From Manduca sexta (lineage: Eukaryota > Arthropoda > Insecta > Lepidoptera > Sphingidae), in contig NC_051142.1 of NCBI RefSeq assembly GCF_014839805.1, forward strand, positions 2,728,001 to 2,792,000: a stretch of DNA of 64,000 nucleotides. The letters are read 5' to 3'. The first letter of the stretch is position 1. Each line of letters begins with the position of its first letter. The translations under genes and the position numbers were made by a program. This document shows, in pieces, positions 20,540 through 31,700 of the stretch. The notes beneath the pieces were generated by a model that worked only from the letters and a program-made list of their open reading frames with translations, was not told the DNA's origin and did no database searches.

Positions 20540-20720
20540 CCTCGGCAGTCGACACAATTATGCCGGCCTGTTGGAACCGGATATACACAGGCTGTTCCCG
20601 GACCGCGTCACACTTACGTGGGGCGGATTTAACACCTTGTGTATGGTGGTCGCTACCCGGGCGGATATAAAATATATACTACCACCATTCGCTGATGGTG
20701 ATAGAATTATGGTCCGCTGT
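20540..20720 (-). repeat. Interspersed repeat R1 in B intron 2
   Basis: Continues the R1 text split by the hAT element: CTCGGCAGTCGACACAATT, GGCCTGTTGGAACCGGATAT, and GCGGATATAAAATATATACT. Present at the same intron site in gene D (30472-30710), absent from C. Confidence 0.75.
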
Positions 20721-20920
20721 CTATTAATACAGTAGTTTTTGGTGATGATTCATTTAAATGCAAATGACAAGGTAAAAACCACACTTACCTGCAATTTTTG
20801 TGCTAGTGAAGTAGCAACTAGAGCTATGTGGGTTATCAGAACGGCGTAGTGTCTTCTAGAGTCGGTGATGTTAGGAATATTACCAGCCATAGATCTGAAA
20901 ATACAGATTTTATACGTCTA

Positions 20921-21251
20921 TACAGGGTCATTTAGACACAGCGTTACTAAATGAAACGAAATACTTAATTATAATTTTTTTAACCACATAGTTACTTGAA
21001 CCATAGATGTAAAACAAAAGGGTAAGTTAAAATAAAAAGTAATTTTAATTTTATAAGCTTAATACCATTAGTATTATTCTAAGAGAATCAGTCACAGCAG
21101 CAACATCACACTTACAGTCAGAAATACACACGCACACGCGATATGAAAATATTCGTTATTCACGAATGTTTTTTGGCACTATGTTAGCAGAGGTAAAGAC
21201 GAATATGTGGTTTCATTTATTCAAGCAATGTCAAACTGAGCACTGTAGCCC
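20921..21251. mobile_element. MITE (CAGGGTCATTT ends) in B intron 1
   Basis: Starts ACAGGGTCATTT and ends GTGGTTTCATTTATTC...CACTGTA. It is homologous to the better-preserved element at 48116-48517 with about 40-bp inverted repeats. The same insertion is in C and D, so it predates the duplications. Confidence 0.6.
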
Positions 21252-22089
21252 TGAAGACGAAGAAAATTATATGGAAAATTAAGTTTAAATTATTACTGTT
21301 AATAAAGAAGTAAATAGAATAATTCATCAATGAATACCAAACAGAAAAAATAATCAAAGTAGTCACTTGTAAGTGCAGTGTAACTTGCAAGAGATTATAA
21401 TTAACATCTTTTACTTATTACACATAGGTTTTGTGGTCTCACAGGACAATAATTTAGCTTTGTACAAAAGGTAACTAAAGTTATATTTACATTATTTGAT
21501 CTTCCAGTTGTTTTAAACCTTCCTTCGTGTTGTCTGCGAAATCCGCGTACGGAAAACTAGCGTGCGCAACAGCGAGGAGCGTCAAAATGAATATTCCACG
21601 AATCATTTTGGCCTACAAAAATTATAAGTCCAAATTTCAATATTGTTATAAGTTATAATCGTAGACGTAAATCCAATGTTAGTTTTTGATTGGATAGAAT
21701 GGATAACGAGCAATTTGCGGTGAGCTAAGTGATCGACTAAGTTACAAAAAAATCATGGATGCAGCCGGTCTCAGAAAGATTATCTGGATCTTCGGATCTC
21801 ACTCACCAAATGTCACAGCAAACAGTAAATAAAAGTTTATTTTCTGTGAGTCAGTGGTAGTTACTCCCATGGCCTAGTTTGTCCATTCATGCTGTCTACA
21901 GAGTTTCCAGACATGTATGTATATGTCTACAGGGTGGTCTTACTACATTCCAGCCCTAAATGCATTGTGGGTGATTATGGACGGCGAATTTTTGTTGCAT
22001 AAAATATGGTAATTTAATTTAAAATGTTTTCGTTTTATAATATTTTATATTAAGTTGATTTAAATAACAATAAATGGTTGATGACTCAC

Positions 22090-22160
22090 CGGTGGTTCAT
22101 TATACTTCAAAGTGAGCTCCACCAACTCAACTCCAAAGGCACCCTTGGATTTCCATACAA
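22090..22160 (-). promoter_or_regulatory. Decayed promoter region of B
   Basis: The noncoding-exon donor CCACCG|GTGAGT is kept at 22089/22090. The aligned TATA box (TATATAAG in D, TATATAGA in C) is replaced by GGAGTTGAGTTGG, and the initiator segment CTTTAG is deleted. Confidence 0.6.
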
Positions 22161-22521
22161 TTTTCAATTAGTTACAAACGCTTGATAATGATAAGAATTC
22201 GCAGAGGTTATTACGTACTAGTTTTCGTCTTTTTCTTATTTTAAGCAACTGGCTTCTGTACGATATTTCAACCAAAATTGATTTTAGTTTTTAAACAATT
22301 TTAAAATCCTTATCTAAGAGTCGTCATTGATTAGCATAATGACTAATCATAAGTTTCCAAATTCGGTTAAAAAAAAATCTCTCGATTTTTTTATATTAGT
22401 TTCGTTAGCATTTGGAAAGACTACATCTCAACCTTGACTTAACTAGTGCATATCTCAGTTACGTGTGATTCTGGGAAGATGACAAACATGCTTACAGGTC
22501 ATTGAGGCTGCGTCGCGTCGT

Positions 22522-22580
22522 TGCGACCAATAGCTATGCTCGTGGGCATTTTCTGTATGTAAACGTGGTCGTAATCCATG
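22522..22580 (-). pseudogene. E-type exon 3 relic next to B
   Basis: After an acceptor TTTGGTTTCAG it reads DYDHVYIQKMPTSIAIG, 19 codons matching exon 3 of E (YDNVYIDEMPKSIAIG), and then breaks off. The intron text on its upstream side also matches E. Exons 1, 2 and 4 are gone. The sequence on the other side (22431-22490) matches the 3' flank of E, so a deletion joined 3' flank to exon 3. Confidence 0.7.
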
Positions 22581-22809
22581 CTGAAACCAAAGCCGTATGT
22601 CAGCTAATAAGTACCTTCATAGTTTATTCCTACACAAATATGATTTTACTGGATGCCTAGTTCATGTCAGAGAGGTACATGTTGGAAAAAATAAGCCATA
22701 TCTAATATGCAGCTACTCCGCAAATATTAAAATGTGTTTTGTTCACTATTTTATTCTCTATATTCACTGGATACGTACATATTTATATTATACGCGTTTC
22801 GTTCGCGAT

Positions 22810-23260
22810 ACCATTCACGATTAGTTGCACTCATTAAAGTTGCAATTATATTTTATTTATGAATATTACGTCATACGTGTTCGTTTTAACTGTTCGTGTC
22901 AACTTGTGCCTTAATCATTGTTAAAACTTCAAAACGTCTGTACGTGTTAACATTAATTCAATCATATTTTTTTTCTCCGTGAAGTTAATTTATCAATCAC
23001 AAAAGTGTATAGGCGATTTGATGTTTTGCATTTATTCAACTTATGTCGCTAACCGTACATTTAAGACTCCGCGTAGGCGTTTTCAACTTTTTATCAACAA
23101 TCATAGAAGATCTAACTAACATACCTAAACCCAGTATAACGTTGGTTCTCGATAACCAGAATTTGCATGACGTCTTAAATATACTTCATTTATTGTTAAT
23201 ATATATACACAAAAAATTACACAAACTACTTACACAGATAATACTATAACCTTATTGCCT
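22810..23260. repeat. Segmental-duplication spacer, copy 1
   Basis: Matches 28360-28840 along most of its length (for example CATTCACGATTAGTTG and GTATAACGTTG/GTATAATGTTG with CTCGATAACCAG). No gene seen. Confidence 0.6.
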
Positions 23261-23261
23261 C

Positions 23262-23560
23262 CTTGTTTAACGGCAATGTCTATAATTTTGCCTGACAGGC
23301 TGGGCTTTCCGGCGGTCATCAGTTGTGAGTTTCTTTTAAAACCCTGCAGAGGATATGTGCGTCAGGTAGGCGGTCAGTCGTAAAAACTGAGGTAAACCGT
23401 TCTTCAACATGGGCAATCATGTTTGTTGGACCCGATATTGAAGTACGATGCCTAGTACTGTCTGCAATATTCTTAGATATGAATACTAATAGAGCTTCGT
23501 GAACGCTTCTAAACGGCATAACGTACTACGAAATTGATCGTAGATAATGTGACACTATAA
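23262..23560. repeat. Duplicated 3'-flank block of gene C
   Basis: Second copy of the block described at 17340-17640; its open frame is shortened. Confidence 0.6.
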
Positions 23561-24657
23561 GTATGAAAATATCAAAGGTAAAATTACAATAAAAACATCA
23601 TCTTCCACAAGCTTTTAATTTTTCATAAACCATAATTACGCATTACGTGGTCTCCTGAGAATTAATAAAAAGAAGTCTTCCAAGCTTAAAACCAAATCCG
23701 TGAGAGCATCCATGTTGGAAAGTAAATAGTCCATTTCATCGTGATGTTTGGCGACTGTTATGAAGTCTGCTTTAAGTAATTCTACAGCTACCGTGCCAGC
23801 AACGAACGTCATTTCAGCTTGCATTTCGTATTTTGAAGGGTCATCTTTCACAGCTTGATCAATCAGTTGACTGCAATCTTTATTCGGCGTGCCTTCAGGA
23901 CAAACAGTTTCGAACAGTTCTTGAATCTGAACAAAAACATTGTATATGTAAAAATTTTAAATTAGATTCTGTTGTACGTTGATATAACTTTCATATTTTT
24001 TTTACTTGAGTACTATCTGGTCGGCAACCTTATTTGAAGAATAAACTAATGCAATGGCTGGAAATTAAGGCTAAAGGTGATTCAGGACAATGAGCACTAT
24101 AGTGTCGCATACAGTACTTTATAATTTAAAGTTCTTGTAATGAATACTGTTTAGGAGTATATTTATGGCGCTATATGGCGAGAGGTCTTATCTCGTAAAC
24201 ATAAAAATATGCAATGCAATCATATCTCTCGTGTATCGAAGTCGAGCAATTCAATGGCAGTTTTTGTGTCTGAGATGACATCTTCTACCTCAGTAATTCC
24301 CATCGCGATGCTTTCGGGCAAAGTTCTTACATAAATGCGCTCATAGTTTGGACTGGAAAAAATACTCTGTGTAAGTACCATCAAGACATTAGGAAAATGT
24401 ATGGTACGCATGTTATCTATACGAATATTAAGTGGAAAAGTTTGTTTGTTAGAACGCGCTAATCTCACGAACGACTAAACTAATTGTAAAAAATTATCGC
24501 TAATAGGAAGCTATATTGCTGCTGAGTGCTGTAGGCTTTTTATTCCTAGAAGGTTTTGTCACACTGAAACTGTTACACTTAATATATAAAAGCATAATGT
24601 AAATATTATGTAGATTAACGAGTGGTTGTCTTTCGTGATAGTGATAGAATTATGCTC

Positions 24658-24897
24658 TCATCAGCCATATAACTGTCCACTGCTGAACATAGGCCTTCTC
24701 TAAACCGCGCCACGTTGCTCCGTCCTACGCTCTCCTCATCCAGCGTCCACCGGCAATCCTGCGAATGTCGTCGGCCCAGCTGGTCGGAGGTCGTCCTACG
24801 CTACGCTTACCGAGACGCGGTCTCCACTCTAGGACTCGTCTGCTCCAGCAGCCATCGGTCCTACGACAGATATGGCTAGTCCATTGCCACTTCAGCA
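24658..24897 (-). mobile_element. RTE-type LINE tail with 11-bp TSD in C intron 2
   Basis: 240 bp whose minus strand encodes the C-terminal tail of an RTE-like reverse transcriptase and which holds CCACTGCTGAACATAGGCC. Flanked by GAATTATGCTC on both sides (24647-24657 and 24898-24908), a perfect 11-bp target-site duplication. Confidence 0.85.
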
Positions 24898-25106
24898 GAA
24901 TTATGCTCGCCTGTCTATTTATTTCTTAATCTTTGGTGATGCAAGCAACATTTTAAACCAATCGAGAACATAAACACCACACTTACCCGCCGTCGGCCGC
25001 CATTGAAGCAGCAACTAGAGCTATATGAGTCAACAGAACGGCGTAGTGTCTTCTAGAATCGGTGATGTTTGGAATATTACCAGCCATAGATCTGAAATAT
25101 AGATTT

Positions 25107-25460
25107 TATAAGTGTATACAAGTTCATTTAGTTAATGCGTTACTAAATACTTATCTGCTTGAAAATAACAAGTTACTCGACCCACGGATGTGAAACAAAA
25201 AGCGAAATTCCAAACAAAATAAATATCAAGAAAAGTAATTTTAGCTTTACAAGATCTAAAACTATTAGTATTATTCTAAGAGAATTAATCATAACAGCAA
25301 CATCACACTTACAACCAGAAAAACACGCATACGACATATTCGAACAAAACTACATAATTATTAAAAAATCAGAAAAATAACCGGATTTATAGTGAAAATA
25401 TTCGTAGTAGAAGTAAAGACGAGTATGTGGTTTCATTTATTCAGAATGAGCCCTGTATCA
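25107..25460. mobile_element. MITE (CAGGGTCATTT ends) in C intron 1, worn
   Basis: Same element and position as in B (20921-21251) and D. The text GTGGTTTCATTTATTCA marks its far end. Open frames across it are incidental. Confidence 0.5.
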
Positions 25461-26337
25461 ATCTGAAGACGAAGAAAATTTTGTTGAAATTAAAGTTTAA
25501 ACTACTCTTAATAAAGAAGTAAATAGAATGATTTATTTTGATAGCCCATCAATAAATGCCAAAAAGGAAAAGTTATCAAAGTTGTAAGTACAGTGTAACT
25601 TGCAGGGGAGTGTAATTAACATCTTTTACTTATTGCATATTAATTTTACTGTCTCACGCGACAAAAAAATTATCATTGTATAAAACAAAAGATAACAAAA
25701 GTTATATTTACAGTATTTGATCTTCCAGTTGTTTCACAGCATCGTCGATTTTGTCTGCGAAATCTGCGTACGGCACTTGAGCATACGCAAAAGCGAAGAG
25801 GGATAAAACGAATATTCCACCAATCATTTTGGCCTACAAAAATGATTATATGTTCAAATTACACTATTATCATGAGTTATATTCGTTATCGTCAATCCAA
25901 TGTTAGTCATTTTTGGTAGAATAGAATGGCAACCGGCTAATTTGTGGTGAGCTAAGTTATCGCTTAAGATCAAAACCATTCACACTATTAAATAATGATG
26001 AATTCCGCCGAACTTAAAAGGTAGACTGAGTAAACGGGTATTCGAAAACCTTACGCCCCAAACGTCACAGTAAGCGTCACCAATCGTTCATTTTCTGAGA
26101 GACAGTGGTAGTTATTCCTTTAGCCGAGCACGTCCATTCATGGTGTCTACAGAGTCTTTCAGACACTTATATATTTTATACATATTATGTTCATAGCGTG
26201 GTCCTACTATATTCCAGCCCCAATTGCATTGTGAATGATTGTCACATAAAATAACGAAATTTACTTTAAACATTTTTCGTTTAAGTAATATTTTATATTT
26301 AGATGATTGAAATAACAATAAATGGTTGATAACTCAC

Positions 26338-26379
26338 CGGTGGTTCACTAAAGTATACTTCAAAGTGAGCTTCTATATA
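26338..26379 (-). promoter_or_regulatory. C core promoter and 12-nt noncoding exon
   Basis: Minus-strand TATATAGA (26379-26372) lies 30 bp before an initiator-like TTTAGTG (start A at 26349). The noncoding first exon would be 26349-26338 (12 nt), ending CCACCG|GTGAGT. Confidence 0.55.
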
Positions 26380-27412
26380 GGCACCCATGGATTTCCATAC
26401 AATTTATAATTAGTTACAAACGCTTGATAATGATAAAAATTTGCAGAGGTAATTATGAACTACTTTACGTTTTTTTCTAATTTAAATCAATTGGCTTCTT
26501 AACGACATTTCAGTCAAATTTATTTTAGGTTTTAATCAACTATAAAATATTTATTTAAGAACTGCCATTCGTTTGTATAATTAGTTATTTTACAAACATT
26601 CTCGCGCTACGACTCGTTCGTTGCATATTACTGGCTCGTGCATGAATTCTCGTTTCTAACCCATCCTAACCTAACCTTTTTTTAACAGATCTAATTATTT
26701 TATCATCATTATATTGAGTTCTAAGAGTGGCAGAATCAAATGGTCAAGCATTTAATATCACAATAATTGGCCCTTACATATGAAATTGGCGTTTTGAATG
26801 GGAGGAATGAAAGACGCCAAAGAAAAAACTAATCAGAAAAAAACAAATTAATAACTGTTTTCGAAACTCAAATGTACCAGTTAAATGTTTTTATAAATTT
26901 GAGTTTAGAATTCTTAACCAAACGATCAAAGTGGCCGGTGCGACAAAACGCCAATTTCATATGTAAGAATCGAATATAATACTATATTGACAGTCAATAT
27001 TTACTTAAATTTTTTTTGACACTGAGCGTCAAGACATAATTTAAGCTCGGGGGCTTGAAATTGAGCATTAAAAATTTTTTTTAAAAAATTAATAGGGTGT
27101 TACTCCATTTTGTATTTTACCATTTGTATATGTTAATATAGAAATGGTAAAATACAAAAAATGCGCAAGTGTTTATACTTATTACTAGTTTTTGTTAGCA
27201 GTTCCCCCGCTGATAACCCTCGTTCCCGGATTATGAAGTAGCTTATATCACTCAGGCATAATGTAACTTCCATTTAGTTAAAAATTTCCAAATATGGTAA
27301 AAAAAAAACAATATATAATTAGCTTAGTTGCACTTGAAGAGACAATATCTCATCAGCTATGACATAACTAGTGCATATCTCGGTCACATGTGATTTTGCG
27401 AAGACGACAAAC

Positions 27413-27855
27413 CTCCGTGTAGTTTCCTGAAGCAATTCTTGTGCGCTTGGTCTCCACACCAAATGCACGCCCATGCATGGGGGCACATTTGTCGCGACCC
27501 TAGGCACACAGTTCAGTGTGTATACTTCATAGTTGCTAAATACACATCTCAATGTATACGCCTCAGCCTATAAGGGTTCGCGGACATTTCTCCTCCCTCT
27601 CCCTTCCAACTATCCTGAGATGGCTCCTTCTCCTTCCTCTTCTCTTCCTTCATTTATCCCCTCCCTTCTTTCTCCTAGGCCTTGAGACCGGATAGCCGTG
27701 GGTCGCCAGCGTGTCGTCCGCTGGCACCCTCGGTGATAACGGTAGGGCCTACCAACTCCTTACAGGGACTGCCGTGGTTGCTAAGCCGGGCGATCGCTTG
27801 TACACCGTTCGTAGGGCACCCCCGGTAATAACCACAAGAGATTTTCAAAAAAAAC
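27413..27855 (+). mobile_element. GC-rich retroposon-like insertion, about 443 bp
   Basis: Relative to the homologous flank of E (around 33140), this block interrupts GACAAAC|ATCCTTG exactly. It includes a CT-rich tract (about 27590-27680), a GC-rich part (CGTGGGTCGCCAGCGTGTCG) and a terminal A8 run. It is probably the 3' end of a LINE; its class is unclear. Confidence 0.6.
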
Positions 27856-27995
27856 ATCCTTGTAGTGGTGATTTGTACACAATTTTAATAGTAAATTTGT
27901 GTTGTGTAATATAGGCATTCTACTAATTTCCGCTAAACTGGTTAATCAAAATAAACTGAAACATAAACTTCTATTGCTTTTATGCCCACTTTATT

Positions 27996-28195
27996 TTATA
28001 CATCATCCAACTTATATAGTTACGCAACAAGTTTAAACACCAAAGGTTGTTCAAACTCTCAATTAATAATGCTACTTCTTCATAACGATCTACAACTACA
28101 TACATTAGCATCAAGCAAGACCTGAGCAATTTCATCAGCGGAGAGCAGCATGTCTTCCTCCCGAAACCAAAGTTTGCCGCAATCAACTAATAAGT
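27996..28195 (-). pseudogene. E-type exon 4 relic next to C
   Basis: Reads EEDMLLSADEIAQVLLDAN, then slips frame (2 nt shorter than E) before DRYEEVALLIESLNNL, and keeps the 3' end and 3' UTR text of E. The beginning of exon 4, with the Cys pair, is missing. The break is fused straight to the acceptor region of exon 3 (AACTTTGGTTTCGG). An internal deletion of exon 3, intron 3 and the start of exon 4 explains this. Confidence 0.75.
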
Positions 28196-28359
28196 TTGTT
28201 CACATCACAAAATGAATTGATTTTTATAATACATTAGTTTCATAATCTGATTTTAATGGATGCCTTCGGAGCGTTGATGTGAGACAGGTACTTGGTGGTA
28301 AAAATAAAACCAAATCGAATATGTAGCAATACTTTGCAATTACTATATATAGTATATAC

Positions 28360-28840
28360 GATTCACGATTAGTTGTACTCATTAAAGTCGCAATTATATT
28401 TTATTTATGAATATTACGTCATTCGTGTTCGTTTTGGCTGTTGTGCTTGTGCGTTAATTATTGTTAAAACTTCAAATCGTCTGTACGTGTTAACATTAAT
28501 TAAAACATATTTTTTCTGAGTGAAGTCAAGTCATCACTTTTATTTTCTGTTTGTGAAAAGAAAAAAAATGGTAAGAACGCAAAAGTGTATAGGCGATTTG
28601 AAGTTTTGGATTTATTCAGCTACTTATGTCGCTGACTGTACATTTAAGACTCCGCGTAGACGTTTTTAATTTTTTCATCAACTATCATAGTAGATCTAAC
28701 TAACATACCTATATCCAGTATAATGTTGTTTCTCGATAACCAGCATTTGCATGATGACTTAAATATACTACACTTATTGTTAATATATATCTACATCAAT
28801 AATTACACAAATAACATAGATAATACTATAACGTCATTGC
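28360..28840. repeat. Segmental-duplication spacer, copy 2
   Basis: Homologous to 22810-23260. No gene seen. Confidence 0.6.
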
Positions 28841-28844
28841 TTCC

Positions 28845-29110
28845 ATGGTTTAACGGCAATGTCTAAAATCTAGCCTGACAGGCTGGGCTTTCCAATGGTC
28901 ATTATATGTGTATTTCTTTTAAAACCCTCCAGAGGAGATGTGCGTCAGGCAGGCGGTCGGTCCGAAAAACTAAGGTTAACCGTTCTTCGTTGTTGGATCC
29001 TATATTGAAGTAGGATGCCTAGTAATTGTACCGTTCTTGGATTCTGAATACTACAGAGCTTCGTGGACACTTCTAAATGGCTTAATAAAATTAGTATGAA
29101 AATTTATCGT
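28845..29110. repeat. Duplicated 3'-flank block of gene D
   Basis: Third copy of the block at 17340-17640. Its minus-strand frame has stops here. Confidence 0.6.
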
Positions 29111-29235
29111 AAATAATGTATTTTTTATTAGATATTCTGTTTAAAATTGCGTGCGCTTTAATATCAAGACCATGAAGGGTAAAATTACAATAAAAACATC
29201 ATCTTCCAAAGCTTTTAATGTTTCACAAACAAAAA

Positions 29236-31700
29236 TTACCGACAATGCGGTTTTCCATTAATAAATCTCAAGAGTTCTACCAAAAATCCAATAAAATTTG
29301 AAAAACTATTCACGCCGCCAACTAAATACTCGATTTCATCGTGATGTTTTGCCACGGTTATGAAGTCTGCGTCAAATAATTTTTCAGCTACTGCACCAGC
29401 AATGATCACAATTGCAATTTGCCTTTGGTATCTTGGAGAGTCACCATTTATGGTTTGATAAATCAGTTGACTGCAAACTACATTCGGCGTGGCTTTAGGG
29501 CAAAGAGTTTCGAACAGATCTTGAATCTGAAAAGAAAACATTGTATATGTTAACAGAGGCGGCCTTTGGGGGAGGCGAACCGGGCAACCTCCCGGGGCCC
29601 GCTCTTACAGAGGCCTCGCACGGTGCCTCACAGGACCTTTTTTTTACGTTCTTACCGACGAAACTGTTAATACAGGGGAAAGTTTTTTACTCTGCCCGGG
29701 GCCTCGCGTCTGTTTCTTTTTGCTTTAGCCTGGGCTCTCGTGGCGTTTAGGGCCGCCACTGTATGTTTAGTTAAATTAGATTTTGTTGCTTGTTGATACA
29801 AGGTTCATAAACATTTTTACTCGTCTACTATCTGGTCTATTACTATATATTGAAGAATTTGAAGGTAATGTATTTGCTGGGCAATTAGACTAGTGTTCCG
29901 GAGAACGAACGCTGTGGTGTTCCATACAAATCTATATAATTTCAAGTCCTTGTGCGTTTATATCTATGGCGCTATATGGCGAGAGATCTTATTTCGTAAA
30001 CAAAAAAAAAAATGAAATGCAATCATACCTCACGTGTATGATTGTTGAAGAATTCAATGGCAGATGATGTGACTGAGATGATATAGTCTACGTCACTTAG
30101 GGCTATCGCTATGTTTTCAGGCAAAGATTCTATATATACGTGTTCATAGGATGAGCTGGAAAAAAATATTCTGTGTAAGTATAATACTATCAAGACTAGA
30201 AAAATGCCTGGTACATGTGTTTTCTATACTAATATTATAAAGTAGAAAAACGTGTGAATTTGTTTGAACGCGCTAATCTCAGAAACTACTAAAGCGATTT
30301 TGTTTTTTTTCTCTAATAGGAAGCTATATTATTCTTGAGTGCTATAAGATTTTTATTCCGGGACAAGGCTTACAATAATAAAAGAATATTATTATTAATT
30401 TAAATATTATTATGTAAATTAACGATATTAAAGTTAAGATTGTTGTAACTCGTGAAGTTTTTTTTTATTTAAGGGCACATCAAAATGACCCCTCTGGTAA
30501 GTGGAGTGTGTCCAATAGAAATGTCGACTGACGAGATATGATTACCTCTCGGCAGTCAACACAATAATGCTAGCCTGTTGGAACCGGATATACACAGGCT
30601 GATCCTGGAACGTGACACACTTACGTGGACCACTATGACGGGTTTTAACACCTTGTGTACGGTGGTCGCTACCCGGGCGGATATAAAATATATACTACCA
30701 CCATTCGCTGATGGTGATAGAATTATGGTCCCCTGCCTATTAATATCGTAGTTTTTGATGTCCCATTTAAATACAAATGACAATGTAGAAACCACACTCA
30801 CCCGCAGTTTTCTGCTATTGAAGCGGCAACTAGAGCTATGTGAGTCACCAGAACGGCGTAGTGTCTTCTAGAATCGGTGATGTTAGGAATATTACCAGCC
30901 ATAGATCTGAAAATATTGATTTTATAAATGTGTACAGGATCATTTAGACAATGCGCTGCTAAATGAAACCAAATACTTCTTGAAGACAACACTACAATAA
31001 GTTACTTGAAATGTAGATGTGAAAGGAAAAGGTTAACTTCGAATAAAATAAATATCAATAAAAAGTAATTTTGATTATTCAAGCCCTAATACCATTAGTA
31101 TTATTATAATAGAATTAGCAACAGCAGTAACATCACACTTACAGTCAGAAATACACGCACTCGCCATCTTCGAATTAAACTACATAATTATTAAAAAAAT
31201 CAGAAAAATACAACCGGGATTTTTTGTGAAAATATTCGTTGTTCATGAATGATTTTGGCACTATGTTAGCAGAGGTAAAGATGAGTATGTGGTGTCATTT
31301 ATTCAAGCAATGTCAAACTGAACACTGTATAAATCTGAAGGGGTTGTATATGTTGTGGATCTTAAAGTTTAAATTATTGTTAATAAAGAAGTAAATAGAA
31401 TAATTTATTTTGATAACGCATTAATGACTATACCGAGCAGGATTAAGTTATCAAAGTAATCGCTTGTAAGTACAGTCTAACTTACAGAGTGTAATTAACA
31501 TCTTTTACTTATTGAACATACATTTTATTGTCTCACAGGATAATAATTTAGCTTTGTACAAAAGGTAACTAAAGTTATATTTACAGTATTTGATCTTCCA
31601 GTTGTTTTAAACCTTCCTTAATGTTGTCTGCGGAATCCTTGTACGGAAAGAGCGCGTGCGCAACAACGAGGAGCGTCAAAATTAATATTCCACGAATCAT
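29236..31700 (-). CDS. D: intact secreted helical family protein, four exons
   Basis: Unrecognised secreted protein of 212 aa. Coding exons 31700-31585, 30906-30802, 30155-30029 and 29526-29236, with phases 2, 2, 0 and all GT-AG sites present. The ATG follows an acceptor (TTTTTGTAG) six bases upstream. Residues 1-16 are the signal peptide (MIRGILILTLLVVAHA). Exon 2 (about 39-74) holds NIPNITDSRRHYAVLVTHIA. Exon 3 (74-116) holds SYEHVYIESLPENIAIALSD. Exon 4 (117-212) holds the Cys pair C125 and C134 (LCPKATPNVVC), a long helix-like stretch and KHHDEIEYLV. Cys73 and Cys211 are extra. No transmembrane segment follows the signal peptide, so it should be extracellular (haemolymph, gut or gland). 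It has a clean TATA/initiator promoter at 32320-32350. Introns hold an R1 repeat, two MITEs and, in the leader intron, a 35-bp inverted duplication. It is the best-preserved D-type gene. Confidence 0.85.
29554..29761. mobile_element. 208-bp GC-rich hAT-type MITE in D intron 3
   Basis: Starts CAGAGGCGGCC and ends GGGCCGCCACTG. Flanks TATGTTAA (29546-29553) and TATGTTTA (29762-29769) match at 7 of 8. Absent from the same intron in B. Its GC content is far above the surrounding intron. Confidence 0.85.
30472..30710 (-). repeat. Interspersed repeat R1 in D intron 2
   Basis: Full R1 text on the minus strand (GGCAGTCAACACAATAAT, CCTGTTGGAACCGGATAT, GGATATAAAATATATACTAC). Same intron position as in B; C has no R1 here. 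Confidence 0.8.
30933..31330. mobile_element. MITE (CAGGGTCATTT ends) in D intron 1
   Basis: Same element as in B and C intron 1 (GTGTACAGGATCATTTAGAC at one end, GTGGTGTCATTTATTCA at the other). Confidence 0.55.

Larger units (their letters stand above)
17746..21606 (-). pseudogene. B: secreted helical family member, probably broken
   Basis: Four coding exons at 21606-21491, 20894-20789, 18465-18339 and 18057-17746. Signal peptide MIRGIFILTLLAVAHA; exon 2 carries NIPNITDSRRHYAVLI; exon 3 starts NYDRVYIESLPENIAIAL; exon 4 has C-x8-C (LCPEATPNEVC). Exon 2 is 106 nt against 105 nt in C and D, because of an extra A in an A run near its end (about 20795). With the conserved donor this shifts the frame, and translation would stop a few codons into exon 3, after about 80 aa. 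The upstream region has also lost the TATA box and initiator that C and D keep. The remaining exons are well preserved, and the last one is slightly longer (103 codons) than in D. Intron 2 is swollen by a 1.75-kb hAT element. It is a young pseudogene, or the extra base is an assembly error; the promoter change argues for real decay. Confidence 0.6.
23636..25827 (-). pseudogene. C: secreted helical family member with a lost splice donor
   Basis: Coding exons 25827-25712, 25091-24987, 24352-24226 and 23926-23636, all with open frames. Signal peptide MIGGIFVLSLFAFAYA; exon 2 has NIPNITDSRRHYAVLL; exon 3 starts NYERIYVRTLPESIAMG; exon 4 has C-x8-C (VCPEGTPNKDC) and 96 codons. The donor after exon 3 (CGAGAG) reads AT at 24225-24224, where B and D have GT (AGAG|GTGTC, TGAG|GTATG). 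Without it, translation would run into a stop two codons later (I, then TGA) and lose exon 4 with its Cys pair. The AT is not in a U12-type context. Either the gene is newly disabled, a cryptic donor is used, or the base is a sequencing or allelic variant. The promoter (TATATAGA) and exon 4 look intact, so the loss would be recent. Confidence 0.55.

Noticed and set aside
30556..30801. 81-codon minus frame in D intron 2
   Set aside because: It lies within an R1 interspersed repeat; R1 copies elsewhere do not keep the frame.
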